Assembly: GCA_964445985.1 (NCBI GenBank)
Contig: CAYUMU010000029.1
Coordinates: forward strand, 1-64,000
Source: CAYUMU01 sp964445985
Lineage (GTDB): Bacteria; Planctomycetota; Planctomycetia; Pirellulales; S012-138
DNA: 64,000 bases
Reading direction: 5' to 3'
A program made the translations under genes and the position numbers. Each line of letters starts with the position of its first letter. Position 1 is the stretch's first letter. Under the pieces are notes generated by a model, which was not told where the DNA came from, ran no database searches, and worked only from the letters and a program-made list of their open reading frames with translations. Below, piece after piece: positions 8,011 to 16,955 of this stretch.

Positions 8011-9389
8011 TGCGCTATGCCATGGCGGCAATCGTCACGCTCGCGGCGCTGAGCGCGCCATGCGGGGCCCAGGAGCCCGAGCCGCCCACGGCGGTGGACC
8101 TCCCCGGCTTGCGTTCTCCCATGCAACTGCAACTCGCGCTGCAAGTGGATGGCCAATCACCCACGGTGGCATGCCAGGCATTCCTAGCCCAATTGTTTGA
8201 ATACTTCGATCGCAACCAGAACGGGCAGTTGGATCGGGGTGAGTTGGATCGCTTGTTGGCGGCCCAACTGCTCGGCGAGCCCGCTCAAACCTGGCAATGG
8301 CCCGATCTGGCGCCTCCTAAAATCAACCATCTGGATAAGTCCTCGTTCGTTCGTGTCTGCCTGAAACGGGGCTACTCTCCCACGGTCGTAAAGGTGCTTG
8401 AACCAGGCGCGAACGATCAGCGGCTCAGCGAGGTTTTTCGCCGCTGGTTCGTGGGCGAATTCTACGCTGGCCCATCCGACAAGCCCCATCGCCGCGCGGC
8501 TCAAACGCTCGCTCGCTTCGATGCCAACGAAGACGGGGCCATCGATCAAGAAGAACTCCTCGGCAGCATTCCCGGTTTCGTAAACGCGGAACAAGCTTCG
8601 GCAGCGCCGGTGGCCACGAACTTGACCGCCAGGCAACTCCCCTTGAAGGTGAACATCGCCGCTGAGCAGGGGTCGATCGCTCTTGGCAATAACGAAGCCC
8701 AACTTAAGTCCGCGTCCCATTCCCATGCCGCGACCATCCTCGACTCAGCAGGGCATTTCGTATTGGTGGTGGATTGGCGGCACTCCATGCCCAACATGGA
8801 GGTCGCCGGCGAATTCATGCTGGCCCAACTCGCCGCGGCCATGGGAGCGAAGGAGTCATTGTCGCTGAAGTCCATCCAGCAAGACCCGGCGCTGGCAGGC
8901 TTGCATCTCCTGGCGCCGCTCGCCGACCGCAACGGCGATGGTCAACTTACTTTGAATGAACTGAGCGCCTACGTGGCCTTGATTCGCTCGGCCCTGCAAT
9001 CGCGCATTTGGATCACCGTGCAGGATCGGCTCGGCAACGCCTGGCCACTCGCCGATCTCAACGGCGATGGTCGCCTGGCGCACGCTGAGATGGCACAGTT
9101 GGAGTCAGTCTGGACCCAACACGCCGATCGGTCCCATGTCCCGCGGCAAATCGAAGTCTCATTCGGCGCCGTCCCCGCCCGCGCTTGGGGAGGAATGCAG
9201 ATCCCCGCCATCCGCCCCCAGCCCAAGACCGCCGCCAAAAGCAGCCGGCAGGGGCCAACATGGTTCCAAGCGCTCGATCAGAACGCCGATGGAATCGTCA
9301 CCGAAGCCGAATTCCTCGGGCCACCGCAGGCGTTCGCCCTCCTCGACGCCAACTCCAACGGAGTCATTGAACGGAATGAAGCGGACTAG
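8010..9389 (+). CDS. Secreted EF-hand repeat protein
   Basis: A 459-residue exported protein (signal peptide MRYAMAAIVTLAALSAPCGA) with at least six EF-hand-like calcium loops: FDRNQNGQLDRGEL, FDANEDGAIDQEEL, ADRNGDGQLTLNEL, ADLNGDGRLAHAEM, LDQNADGIVTEAEF and LDANSNGVIERNE. The loops carry Asp at positions 1, 3 and 5 in most cases, so Ca2+ binding is likely. The ATG at 8010 overlaps the DUF1501 stop (TGATG); a GTG at 8007 is an alternative. It is the last gene of the operon. A calcium-dependent structural or sensing role for the exported complex is inference. Confidence 0.88.
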   Translation: MRYAMAAIVTLAALSAPCGAQEPEPPTAVDLPGLRSPMQLQLALQVDGQSPTVACQAFLAQLFEYFDRNQNGQLDRGELDRLLAAQLLGEPAQTWQWPDLAPPKINHLDKSSFVRVCLKRGYSPTVVKVLEPGANDQRLSEVFRRWFVGEFYAGPSDKPHRRAAQTLARFDANEDGAIDQEELLGSIPGFVNAEQASAAPVATNLTARQLPLKVNIAAEQGSIALGNNEAQLKSASHSHAATILDSAGHFVLVVDWRHSMPNMEVAGEFMLAQLAAAMGAKESLSLKSIQQDPALAGLHLLAPLADRNGDGQLTLNELSAYVALIRSALQSRIWITVQDRLGNAWPLADLNGDGRLAHAEMAQLESVWTQHADRSHVPRQIEVSFGAVPARAWGGMQIPAIRPQPKTAAKSSRQGPTWFQALDQNADGIVTEAEFLGPPQAFALLDANSNGVIERNEAD

Positions 9390-9411
9390 CTAACCCGGAA
9401 TCATCGGGGGT

Positions 9412-9525
9412 TTAAATGCGGTACGGATCTTCCGGAATCCGGCGGACGAGACACAGCAGGCTGATGGCGGCGGCAACACTTCCAACAACGAGCATCCAAG
9501 CAGGCTCAAGCAACATCATTGGCAT
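9412..9525 (-). CDS. Possible small membrane protein (37 residues)
   Basis: Starting at an ATG at 9525, the frame encodes MPMMLLEPAWMLVVGSVAAA, then ISLLCLVRRIPEDPYRI. It has one hydrophobic span followed by a basic-acidic tail, a typical single-pass microprotein layout. The ribosome binding site is weak (GGGAAA). The same frame is open further upstream, but that part is not membrane-like. It lies between two convergent gene groups. Real coding status is uncertain. Confidence 0.35.
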   Translation of the reverse strand: MPMMLLEPAWMLVVGSVAAAISLLCLVRRIPEDPYRI

Positions 9526-9812
9526 CGTTTCCCAGGGGCGGGAGGGAAGAGCAGGGAGTTGCCAGGAACGAAAGCAACCGAAATGCCAAAGATGCTCGCA
9601 ATTTGAATTCGGCGATCCACCTCCTTTTTTTCCGTATTTTCTCAAGGAACGGAACGCTCCAGCCGACCGCGGCTCAACACGCCTGTCATCGAATTGACGA
9701 CAGCCGCTATCGCATTTGCGACACATCCCCCATGCTCGGGCGCGAAACGCTCGCCGAGCGCCGCTGCGTCGTACAGCGAGAGCGATTTCTTGATGCTACG
9801 GCCTCGGAGTTT
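9526..9812. other. Non-coding gap
   Basis: Nothing convincing is seen besides the upstream part of the weak small frame. The segment has mixed composition and includes a T-rich stretch near 9628-9642. Confidence 0.4.
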
Positions 9813-10928
9813 TCAAGCCCCACATTGGCCCGCGCGGCATTCGGCTCGAACCAACCGGTCGGCCGCGCCGCTGGTTTGCAGGCCGGCCCAGGTGGATTCG
9901 TCCAGCTCCGTCCACTGACCCCTGCGGAGCACCAAACCGTTGTCGGCATGAAGTTCGGCAAACGGGCCTTTGTACATCACGCGGACCATCGTGGCGGCCG
10001 CCGCCGCCGCGGGCTTGAACGCCTCGATCATGGTTTCTCGCAACTCGGCCTCGCCCACCTGAAAACAGGGCGCCGACCCGTACCGCGTGAGCTCCACGCG
10101 AATAAAGCCAGCCGCCGACAAGGCTTCCGTCAATTCGTGCAGCTGGGGCGCGTATTGCACGGCCGCGGCGGGGCCTGGCAGTTGCAACGGGCCAGGCATG
10201 TCGCGATCGGTGGTCAGGATGTGCAGATGGATTTTGCCACCGGGCTTCAAACAGCGCATTACCTCCGCCAGCAACTGGGCTCGGTCGCTGGCCTGGTACG
10301 GCAAATTGAACGTGCCCTGCAGGCGGGCTTCATCCATGGTGCTATCGAGCGCGAACAGCCGGCCCGGCAGCGGCTGACCCATTCGGTGAGCCCAAATGGA
10401 AGGCGAGGGCGCCGCCTCCATCGCAATTTCGTCGGGCGGCAAAATGTTCGTCACCAGCGTCGGCGCGGAACGCGCGTCGCCAGAACTGCCAGGGCCGCCA
10501 TGATGGTCCAGGTCTTCGTCCAAGCTATATACTTCCCACAAATTACCATCGGGATCGTGCAGCCAAATCTTGCTTTGCTTGGCATAGCAGCATTCCACGC
10601 CATCCAACTGATGCACCTGCAGGCCCGCGGTGGCCAGGCGCCGCTGCCATTCGCCCAGGTTGGCTGCCGCCGGCAGGCGCAAGCCCAGGTGATTCAGCGC
10701 GCCCCCCGCCGAGTGTTGAGCAGGCTCCAGCGACAATACCAGCGGCGGTTGCCGCACCTCGAACTTGGCGTAATCGGCTCGCAGCTTCGCGGGGGGCAAA
10801 CCAAAGAAGGCTTCAAAAAACGCCACGCTGGCCGACAGATTGGCCACGTTCAACGAAATGTGAAAGCGGGTTATATCCATCTCGGCAGACGGCTCGGTGC
10901 TCGATGGCAACTGGGTAGCAGAAGACAT
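9813..10928 (-). CDS. ArsI/CadI-like glyoxalase fused to a methyltransferase-like domain
   Basis: A 371-residue protein in two parts. Residues 17-140 are a vicinal-oxygen-chelate domain of the ArsI/CadI type: metal ligands H23 (RFHISLNV), H80 (NHLGL) and E132 (WEVY), and the paired cysteines C113-C114 (VECCYAKQ) that in ArsI bind the trivalent organoarsenical before C-As bond cleavage. Residues about 190-370 look like the later half of a class I methyltransferase (AEVMRCLKPGGKIHLHIL) ending in an ArsM-like tail (VMYKGPFAELHADNG, final Cys). The SAM-binding glycine loop is not visible. The MFS gene lies 14 bases upstream, suggesting co-transcription and a possible efflux partner. Arsenic or heavy-metal handling is likely for the N-terminal half, less sure for the rest. 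Confidence 0.72.
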   Translation of the reverse strand: MSSATQLPSSTEPSAEMDITRFHISLNVANLSASVAFFEAFFGLPPAKLRADYAKFEVRQPPLVLSLEPAQHSAGGALNHLGLRLPAAANLGEWQRRLATAGLQVHQLDGVECCYAKQSKIWLHDPDGNLWEVYSLDEDLDHHGGPGSSGDARSAPTLVTNILPPDEIAMEAAPSPSIWAHRMGQPLPGRLFALDSTMDEARLQGTFNLPYQASDRAQLLAEVMRCLKPGGKIHLHILTTDRDMPGPLQLPGPAAAVQYAPQLHELTEALSAAGFIRVELTRYGSAPCFQVGEAELRETMIEAFKPAAAAAATMVRVMYKGPFAELHADNGLVLRRGQWTELDESTWAGLQTSGAADRLVRAECRAGQCGA

Positions 10929-10942
10929 GGCAAGTTTTCCCT

Positions 10943-12280
10943 TTAAGCGGACGTATCCGAAGATGGCAGACGGAGCGCCGACGCATGGGGTGCTGCCGCC
11001 TGGGGAAGTTGGGTTAACAGCGCGAGCACGGCTCCCAAGGCAGCCACGCCAGCGGCAACAAAAAAGATCGGGCGGTAAGATCCCGCCGAGTCATGGCTCC
11101 ACTCCACCAGCAGTGGACCCACGGCGGAAGCAACCACCGTCAGGGCTTGCGCCGCCGACTGGATGCGTCCCAAGTGGACAGGACCGTAGGCCAGCCCCCA
11201 CACGGCGAAAAACACCACCGTGATCATACCCCCGGCCAGACCCTGAAGGACGGCAAATACGTAGGCTTCGGCGGCCTGATCAATGAAGGGGAACCAGGCC
11301 CAAACCCCGGTGAGCAGCAGCATGGCCACGGCCAGCAGCTTGGGTAGCGCCACATAGCGGGCCAACAGGCCTGTCCCCAGATTGGCGACCAATCCCGCAA
11401 ACATGCCGATGATTAGCGCGCGGTAGTAAACCGCGACCGGCAGCCCACGCTCTTCGAACACGAATTGGTTGAAGAGCGACAAGCCGGCGCTCATCATTCC
11501 AAAGAACGAAATGCAGCCGGAAAACACCCAAAAACAGCGCGTTTGCAAGGCATGCGTGAGCGTCAGGCTGCGAACCAACTTGGCGCGGGTGGGTGATGCT
11601 TCGTCACAGTGGTCGGCGCCGGAGAATTCGCGCCTTCGATCCACCGGCGCCGACCGGGCAAACAGCCAGAAACCAAACGCCAGGGCCACCAAAATCCAGC
11701 CTTGGCCGGCCCAGGCGTTTCGCCAGCCATCACGAGCAATGGCGCGGCTCAACAGGCCCGTGCCCACGGCCATGGCCACGGTCATCAGCAGGGAATAAAT
11801 ACCCATCGCCATGCTCAGCCGCCGCTGAAACCATTTGCCCACCAGCGTGATGCTCACCACCGAAAGCATGCTTTGCCCCAGGCCGCGCGTGAACAGCACC
11901 AGCGTGCTCAGCAGCCAAAACTCCCCTGGCTGCACCAGGCTCATGGCAACCACCGTCAGCCCCAGCGGCAACACCACGGCTCCCGATACCAGGCGGGCGC
12001 CATATTTATCGATCAGCCAGCCACAAGGCAGGCAGAACAGAGCCCCGATCAGCGTGGCCCAGAGATTGATCTGTGCGAACGCCGTCTTGGAGATCGCCAG
12101 CTCTTCCAGCATCGGCTTGGTGATGAGCCCCAAACCGTGCGTCCGCCCTGGCAAGGTGGCCGCCATGGCCGCGGCGGCGACAACCACCACCACCCAACCG
12201 TAATAGCTAAGCGAAGTCCGCGCGCGTTCCAGCCGGCTCAAGCCGGGAGGCGCAAACGGCGAAGCTTCGGCGACGGTCAT
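10943..12280 (-). CDS. MFS transporter
   Basis: A 445-residue membrane protein with about 12 hydrophobic segments. It opens with YYGWVVVVVAAAAMAATLPG, contains the MFS loop signature GWLIDKYGARLVSG between TM2 and TM3, and RDGWRNAWAGQGWILV around TM6, giving the oxalate/formate-antiporter-like or monocarboxylate-like layout. It is followed after 14 bases by the ArsI-like fusion and preceded by a PhyH gene 90 bases upstream on the same strand, so these three may form a transcription unit. Substrate is not evident; export of an organoarsenical is a context-based guess only. Confidence 0.85.
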   Translation of the reverse strand: MTVAEASPFAPPGLSRLERARTSLSYYGWVVVVVAAAAMAATLPGRTHGLGLITKPMLEELAISKTAFAQINLWATLIGALFCLPCGWLIDKYGARLVSGAVVLPLGLTVVAMSLVQPGEFWLLSTLVLFTRGLGQSMLSVVSITLVGKWFQRRLSMAMGIYSLLMTVAMAVGTGLLSRAIARDGWRNAWAGQGWILVALAFGFWLFARSAPVDRRREFSGADHCDEASPTRAKLVRSLTLTHALQTRCFWVFSGCISFFGMMSAGLSLFNQFVFEERGLPVAVYYRALIIGMFAGLVANLGTGLLARYVALPKLLAVAMLLLTGVWAWFPFIDQAAEAYVFAVLQGLAGGMITVVFFAVWGLAYGPVHLGRIQSAAQALTVVASAVGPLLVEWSHDSAGSYRPIFFVAAGVAALGAVLALLTQLPQAAAPHASALRLPSSDTSA

Positions 12281-12370
12281 AACGAAAATCGGCAGTCTGG
12301 GAGGGGGGTGACAGGCGGGCGTACCCGAGCGGGACGAGCGAGTTGGAGGCGACTCCCGGATGCAACGCGG

Positions 12371-13177
12371 CTATCGAAACCAAATGTCGGTCTTGCCGTA
12401 TTCGGCATACTTGGTTTTGAGCCAAGCGCCGAACTCCCGATAGTGATCCTCCCTGCGGTCTCCGCCCTCGCTGCCCGCGTTGTAGCTCAAGTACAATTGC
12501 CGCCGCCAGCTTTGACTGCGATTGGGGCCCGAGCGGTGTGGCGTAAACCCGCCAAACATGGCGATGTCGCCCGGCTGAAGTTCCAACAACACCCCGCGGT
12601 TGGGGTCCACCGCATCGTCGGCCAGTTGGTGATAATTGCCGTCGCGGGGGGAGAGGTAGCCTTGCTGGTGGTAGCCCCCGAACACCTCCGTGGCGCCATT
12701 CTCGGCAGCCGTGGCATCGATGGCGATCAACACCGTCATAAAGCTCTCGGGAAAGCTCTCCCAGCCAATGAAGTCTTGATGCAGGTCGTAGCCCTTGGCG
12801 CTCGGGCGCTTGAAGATCAGCTTGTCTTTGAACAGATGGGCCGTATCGCGGTAGATAGCCCGCAACGGTGCCAAGATGCGTTCGTCGTGGGCAAAATACC
12901 GCGAAACCGGCCCAATATCGATCACGGGATCAAAGCAATCAAAAATACAATCGCCGTTCGTCACGTCGGTTTGCCAGCGACAACGCAAATTGGCGGTGTT
13001 GATCAGTTCGGTTCGGGAGAGCAGGGTTTCCGCTTCCGCCGCCAAGGCGGCAATTTCGTCCCTCGCAAAAGCCTGACGAATCACCAGATACCCATGCGCG
13101 TCGTAGAAGCGAACCTGTTCGTCCGCGGCGCTCTCCCGGGATAAATCCTTCGCAATTGGTTCACTTATCGAGCTCAT
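12371..13177 (-). CDS. Phytanoyl-CoA dioxygenase (PhyH) family protein
   Basis: A 268-residue Fe(II)/2-oxoglutarate oxygenase. The iron triad is visible as HxD in YDLHQDFIGW and the distal His in FTPHRSGPNRS, followed by the Arg-rich segment that binds 2-oxoglutarate. The start at 13177 is preceded by GGGGGAG at a good distance; the open frame upstream to 13300 lacks support. It heads a minus-strand group with the MFS and ArsI-like genes. PhyH enzymes hydroxylate many small substrates, so the substrate is unknown. Confidence 0.85.
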   Translation of the reverse strand: MSSISEPIAKDLSRESAADEQVRFYDAHGYLVIRQAFARDEIAALAAEAETLLSRTELINTANLRCRWQTDVTNGDCIFDCFDPVIDIGPVSRYFAHDERILAPLRAIYRDTAHLFKDKLIFKRPSAKGYDLHQDFIGWESFPESFMTVLIAIDATAAENGATEVFGGYHQQGYLSPRDGNYHQLADDAVDPNRGVLLELQPGDIAMFGGFTPHRSGPNRSQSWRRQLYLSYNAGSEGGDRREDHYREFGAWLKTKYAEYGKTDIWFR

Positions 13178-13428
13178 CGAATCTGGCTCCCCCAGCGGCT
13201 TATTCCCACTACCGCGCACCCTGTTCAGGGCCGCGGTTATTACTATATTCGCACGATCATAATAACGTAGCCGCGGGGGAGGGGAAACACGCCACGACAA
13301 ATACTTTTAAAATTGCCGCCGTCTCGGCTAAGATCAACTTGGCAGGGATCGAAGGGTAGTTTGGGGGCGCCGTCACCGATCGACTCAACGTCTTACACGT
13401 CAACCGGGCGTTCTCTTGTCAGCCCCCC

Positions 13429-15153
13429 ATGCGTTCCGCCAGCAAAATGCACTTCCGCCACTACCTGCTCAGCACGCTTGCCAGCTTAAGCCTGCTCCTG
13501 GCCTGGTCCCTCAACCAGGGTTCGACCGTTCACGCCCAAGCCCCCGCCCAACCCCAGGACCCGGCTCAGGCCAACGCCAAAAACCAGGCACAACCGCGGC
13601 CCGCGGCGAATGCCGAGGAACCTGGCCCCCTGCTTACGCCGCAAAGCCCCCAGGTTCGGGCCGCCGTGGATCGCGGCGTGAAGTTCTTGCAGCAAGGCCG
13701 CGTTCACTACCGTCCCACGACGGGCCGTTACGCCCTGGCAGCGCTGGCCATGATCAAGGCCGGCGAGCCAAAAGATCATCCCTTCGTGCAGCGAACGCTC
13801 GCGCAGATCAAAAGTCAGTACGAGAAAACCCCTGCCCCCACATACGAATCGGTCTACGAAACGTCGGTTTGCATTATCTTCTTATGTGCGCTCGATCCTG
13901 CCACCTACCGCCGTGAAATTGAAGCCCTGCTCGGTTACCTGATTTCTCTGCAACGCCCGTTCGGGGCGTTTTCCATGCCGGGCACGCCGGGCATGCCAGC
14001 CAACCATGGCGATACTTCGATGACCCAGTACGCCGTGCTGGCGTTTTGGGAATGCGAAAAGCATGGCATCGCGGTGCCCAAAGAACGCTGGCAGGCCGTG
14101 GTCGCCTGGCTCATGCGAACGCAATTCCGCAACGGCGGCTTCGCCTACCGCCCCGACACCGAACAGCCATCGCCGGTCACCCATAGCATGTCGGCCGGCG
14201 GTCTGGGGTCGTGCTACATCGCGGCCGCCACGGCGGGCGTCACCAAGGCCCCCGTCAAACCCAAGATTTCCGACCTCCCTTCCGCCTTGCAGCCCGTGCC
14301 CGATAAAGCCAATCCCACCGGGGCCAATCGCCTGGGCATTAACACCGAGGCCCTGCAAAACGCCTTGCGGCAAGGCGATGACTGGTTCGCCAAGAACTAC
14401 AAGGTCGGCGTCGAAGGTCATCAGTTCTACTACCTCTACAGTTTTGAACGGTATCGCAGTTTCCAGGAATTTGTCGAACAAACGCCCGAGCCCGAGCCGC
14501 TCTGGTATCACGAAATGGCTACCTTTCTTCTCAAGCGGGAAGGCGCCGAATCTCGGTGGGGTGGGCCGGAAGACACCTCGTTTGCCATTCTCTTTTTGGT
14601 GCGATCCACCCAGCAGGGATTGAATACCCCCGAGGCCCAAGGCGTAGGCCAAGGCACGCTCGTCGGCGGCCGCGGACTTCCGCTGCATGCCAAGGAACTC
14701 GAAATGAGCGGCGGTAAAATCCGCGTCAAACCGCTCGCCGGACCCGCCGCCGACCTGCTCCAAGTGATGGGCAACCCCAACGATGAACGCTTTGAGCAAG
14801 CCGTGGCCGGCCTCGAACAATATGTGGAACAGGCCGACAACCGGCAACTGTCGCCCTTCCTGGTTCGCCTCCGCGAAATGACCGGCAGCGATTCGCCCGT
14901 GGCCCGCGCCGCCGCCATCAAGGGGCTTTCCAAACTGCGCAATCTGGAAGACGCCCCCTTCTTCATTCACGCCCTCGAAGACGAGGACCATCGCGTCAGC
15001 GAATCGGCCCGCGCGGCCCTGCGCTATGTCAGCCGGCGATTGGAAGGCTTCAGCCCCAAGCCGCCCACCACCCCTGCCGAAAAACAATCCGAGGCCAAGC
15101 GTTGGCGGCAATGGTATCTCGCCCTGCGGCCTGCGGCGGAGTTCCAACCGTGA
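13429..15153 (+). CDS. Exported prenyltransferase/squalene-oxidase-repeat protein with HEAT-like C-terminus
   Basis: A 574-residue protein with signal peptide (hydrophobic YLLSTLASLSLLLAW, cleavage near VHAQA) and a Pro/Gln-rich linker. Residues about 70-420 carry alpha/alpha-toroid repeats of the terpene-cyclase type (AVDRGVKFLQQGRVH, ALLGYLISLQRPFGAFSMPG, VVAWLMRTQFRNGGFAY, GRWGGPEDTSFAIL-like). It lacks an obvious DxDD cyclase motif, so it is probably a binding or scaffold protein. Residues about 480-545 look like HEAT repeats. Its TGA overlaps the GTG of the next gene. An internal ATG at 13447 is an alternative start. Such genes often neighbour ExbB/ExbD homologues in Planctomycetota, which fits the genes at 19.7-21.6 kb. 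Confidence 0.8.
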   Translation: MRSASKMHFRHYLLSTLASLSLLLAWSLNQGSTVHAQAPAQPQDPAQANAKNQAQPRPAANAEEPGPLLTPQSPQVRAAVDRGVKFLQQGRVHYRPTTGRYALAALAMIKAGEPKDHPFVQRTLAQIKSQYEKTPAPTYESVYETSVCIIFLCALDPATYRREIEALLGYLISLQRPFGAFSMPGTPGMPANHGDTSMTQYAVLAFWECEKHGIAVPKERWQAVVAWLMRTQFRNGGFAYRPDTEQPSPVTHSMSAGGLGSCYIAAATAGVTKAPVKPKISDLPSALQPVPDKANPTGANRLGINTEALQNALRQGDDWFAKNYKVGVEGHQFYYLYSFERYRSFQEFVEQTPEPEPLWYHEMATFLLKREGAESRWGGPEDTSFAILFLVRSTQQGLNTPEAQGVGQGTLVGGRGLPLHAKELEMSGGKIRVKPLAGPAADLLQVMGNPNDERFEQAVAGLEQYVEQADNRQLSPFLVRLREMTGSDSPVARAAAIKGLSKLRNLEDAPFFIHALEDEDHRVSESARAALRYVSRRLEGFSPKPPTTPAEKQSEAKRWRQWYLALRPAAEFQP

Positions 15154-16064
15154 AAGCCGCCACCGCCCCGGCTCCCGCTCCGGCGACGCCTCCGCCAACC
15201 CCCAAACCCGACGAGCGCGCCCGCCTGCGGGTAACAACCTACGATCGCGCTGCCAGCTTGTTGGTGGCACTGTTGATCTTGGTGGGGGCAACCGTGGTCG
15301 CCATGTTCATCATCTGGCTCACGTCGCGCATTTCCGTCCCCAACGTGGCCGTGCCGGTCGAAATGGAAAATGTCGGCGGTCGCGAAGACGGCGTGCTGGG
15401 CGAAAGCCTCGAAATGGATGCTCCCAACGAAACCACCCTCAGCGAGCAAACCGACCTGGCCGAGCCCGAGTTGCAGGAAACGGTGGCGATGGTGAACGAC
15501 GCCCTGGCCCAGGTGGTTGCCGATCTTTCCGACCCGCTGCTCAACGCCGAACTCGAAGCCGGCTCGCAAGGCAAGTCCACCGGAACCGGCAACGCTCCGC
15601 CGCTCGGCAGCGGCGACGGCGACCAGGGTGGATTTCCCCGCGCCGAACGGTGGCGAATCCAGTTCGACAACACCACCCTCCAGGCCTACGCGCAACAACT
15701 CGACGAATTTGGCATCGAGCTGGCCGCCATCGGCGGAGGTCGGGTGGAGTACGCGGCCAGCGTTTCCACCGCCAACCCCACCACCCGTGTTGCCGGGACA
15801 GGCGCCACCGAAGACCGCCTGTACATGTCGTGGCAAGGAGGCACGCTCCGCCAGTTCGACACCCAACTGCTGCGCAAAGCCAAGATCGACCCCACCGGCC
15901 GCATCATCGTGCAGTTCTACCCGCCCGAAGTCGAAAACCGCCTGGCCGGCCTGGAAAAAGCCTTCGCCAACCGCGAACCCCAACGAATCCGCCGCACCAC
16001 CTTTGGCATCCGCGCCACCGGCGGCAAACGCGACTTTTACGTGATCAGCCAAGACGCATTATGA
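15150..16064 (+). CDS. Single-TM protein with Pro-rich N-terminus
   Basis: A 304-residue protein starting with GTG at 15150, overlapping the previous stop (GTGA). It has a short Ala/Pro-rich cytoplasmic N-terminus (APAPAPATPPPTPKP), one transmembrane segment (about 35-58, LLVALLILVGATVVAMFIIW) and a long periplasmic part with a Gly/Ser linker and a C-terminal folded domain ending GKRDFYVISQDAL. I do not recognise a named family. The topology resembles TonB or ExbD-type energy-coupling partners, and ExbB/ExbD genes follow 3.7 kb downstream past an apparent insertion. A role with that motor complex is inference. Confidence 0.75.
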   Translation: MKAATAPAPAPATPPPTPKPDERARLRVTTYDRAASLLVALLILVGATVVAMFIIWLTSRISVPNVAVPVEMENVGGREDGVLGESLEMDAPNETTLSEQTDLAEPELQETVAMVNDALAQVVADLSDPLLNAELEAGSQGKSTGTGNAPPLGSGDGDQGGFPRAERWRIQFDNTTLQAYAQQLDEFGIELAAIGGGRVEYAASVSTANPTTRVAGTGATEDRLYMSWQGGTLRQFDTQLLRKAKIDPTGRIIVQFYPPEVENRLAGLEKAFANREPQRIRRTTFGIRATGGKRDFYVISQDAL

Positions 16065-16271
16065 GGTCATTGGTTTTTGTTTCGATTCTCCGCGGGCGGC
16101 CCAGTCTCACCCCAACCGTTGGCAAGATCACCCAGCCCCCTGCGGGCGAAAAGACTTACGATTCGGCCGCGATTTGCGTCACGCTACGCGGGGCTGCCAC
16201 TTCCACCGCCCGTAAGCACTGGCTTTGCCCATTGGTATCTACACAAGCGGTTCGCCAGTGCCACCCCGCCG
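16065..16271. other. Gap with degenerate hairpin
   Basis: No gene is visible. CACTGGC-TTT-GCCCATTG near 16217-16235 is an imperfect palindrome like those near 19559 and 40171. Confidence 0.35.
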
Positions 16272-16955
16272 CTACGCGAGCGTGAGGAGGCTTGGGACCT
16301 GCTTCATAGCGGCTGAATGTCGCTCCCCGCCCACGAGTACAAAGGGCAGGCCCGCCGCCGTTGCGCCTCCACCATCCCGCCGCGAAGAATCCCCGATGAC
16401 CACCGCGTCCGCCACACTCGCACCCATTGCGCGAAGTGCAGAGCGGAATGGCTCTGGCGACGGCTTGACGCTTCCGCTGTCCGAGGAAAATACCAGCACC
16501 TCGAACAGGTCGAGCAGACCGGCACGTGCCAACTCTTCCGTCCACACTTGGCGATCCGCCCAAATGTCTGCAACAAGGCCGAGGCGGTGGCCACGCGCGA
16601 GACGCTGGACCGCGCAGGCGTATTCCTGCGGAACGACTCCCACCTCATGGCGGGCAAACGTGAGCGCAATGAGATCGAGGTCGCGAGCGGTTAGCCCGCG
16701 GCTCTCAGGCACCGCGGCAAGCGCCTCTTTTACGCTCGGAAAGGCGTCGCGGTATGCCCGATCGGTGTAACGCACATTGAGATAGGCGAAGGCCGCTTCT
16801 ACGGCGGCGTTCACCACCTTATCGGACACCTTGCCTCCGAGCGCTCGATAAGTCGCCGCGCAGTCTTCAGCTGACCCGAAGCGGTCGCCCCCGAACATGA
16901 ACGTCCCATTCATGTCGAGGAGCAGGATAGGAAAGTGCAGGCAAGGCGTGTTCAC
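16272..16955 (-). CDS. HAD-family hydrolase
   Basis: A 227-residue HAD-type phosphohydrolase. Motif I is LLDMNGTF (nucleophile Asp and the +2 position replaced by Asn, DMNGT rather than DxDGT), motif II lies near LVADIW or VFSSDSG, the motif III Lys is in VKPSPEPF and motif IV is VVIGDSSRRDGGGA. The Asn in place of the second Asp is unusual for a phosphatase, where that Asp is the general acid. It starts with GTG at 16955, overlapping the GNAT stop (GTGA), so the two are translationally coupled. It ends a minus-strand operon with M24, Nudix and GNAT genes. Substrate unknown. Confidence 0.82.
   Translation of the reverse strand: MNTPCLHFPILLLDMNGTFMFGGDRFGSAEDCAATYRALGGKVSDKVVNAAVEAAFAYLNVRYTDRAYRDAFPSVKEALAAVPESRGLTARDLDLIALTFARHEVGVVPQEYACAVQRLARGHRLGLVADIWADRQVWTEELARAGLLDLFEVLVFSSDSGSVKPSPEPFRSALRAMGASVADAVVIGDSSRRDGGGATAAGLPFVLVGGERHSAAMKQVPSLLTLA

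Noticed and set aside
9519..10946. A 475-residue plus-strand frame over the ArsI-like gene
   Set aside because: Opposite-strand shadow; the minus frame has family motifs and metal ligands.
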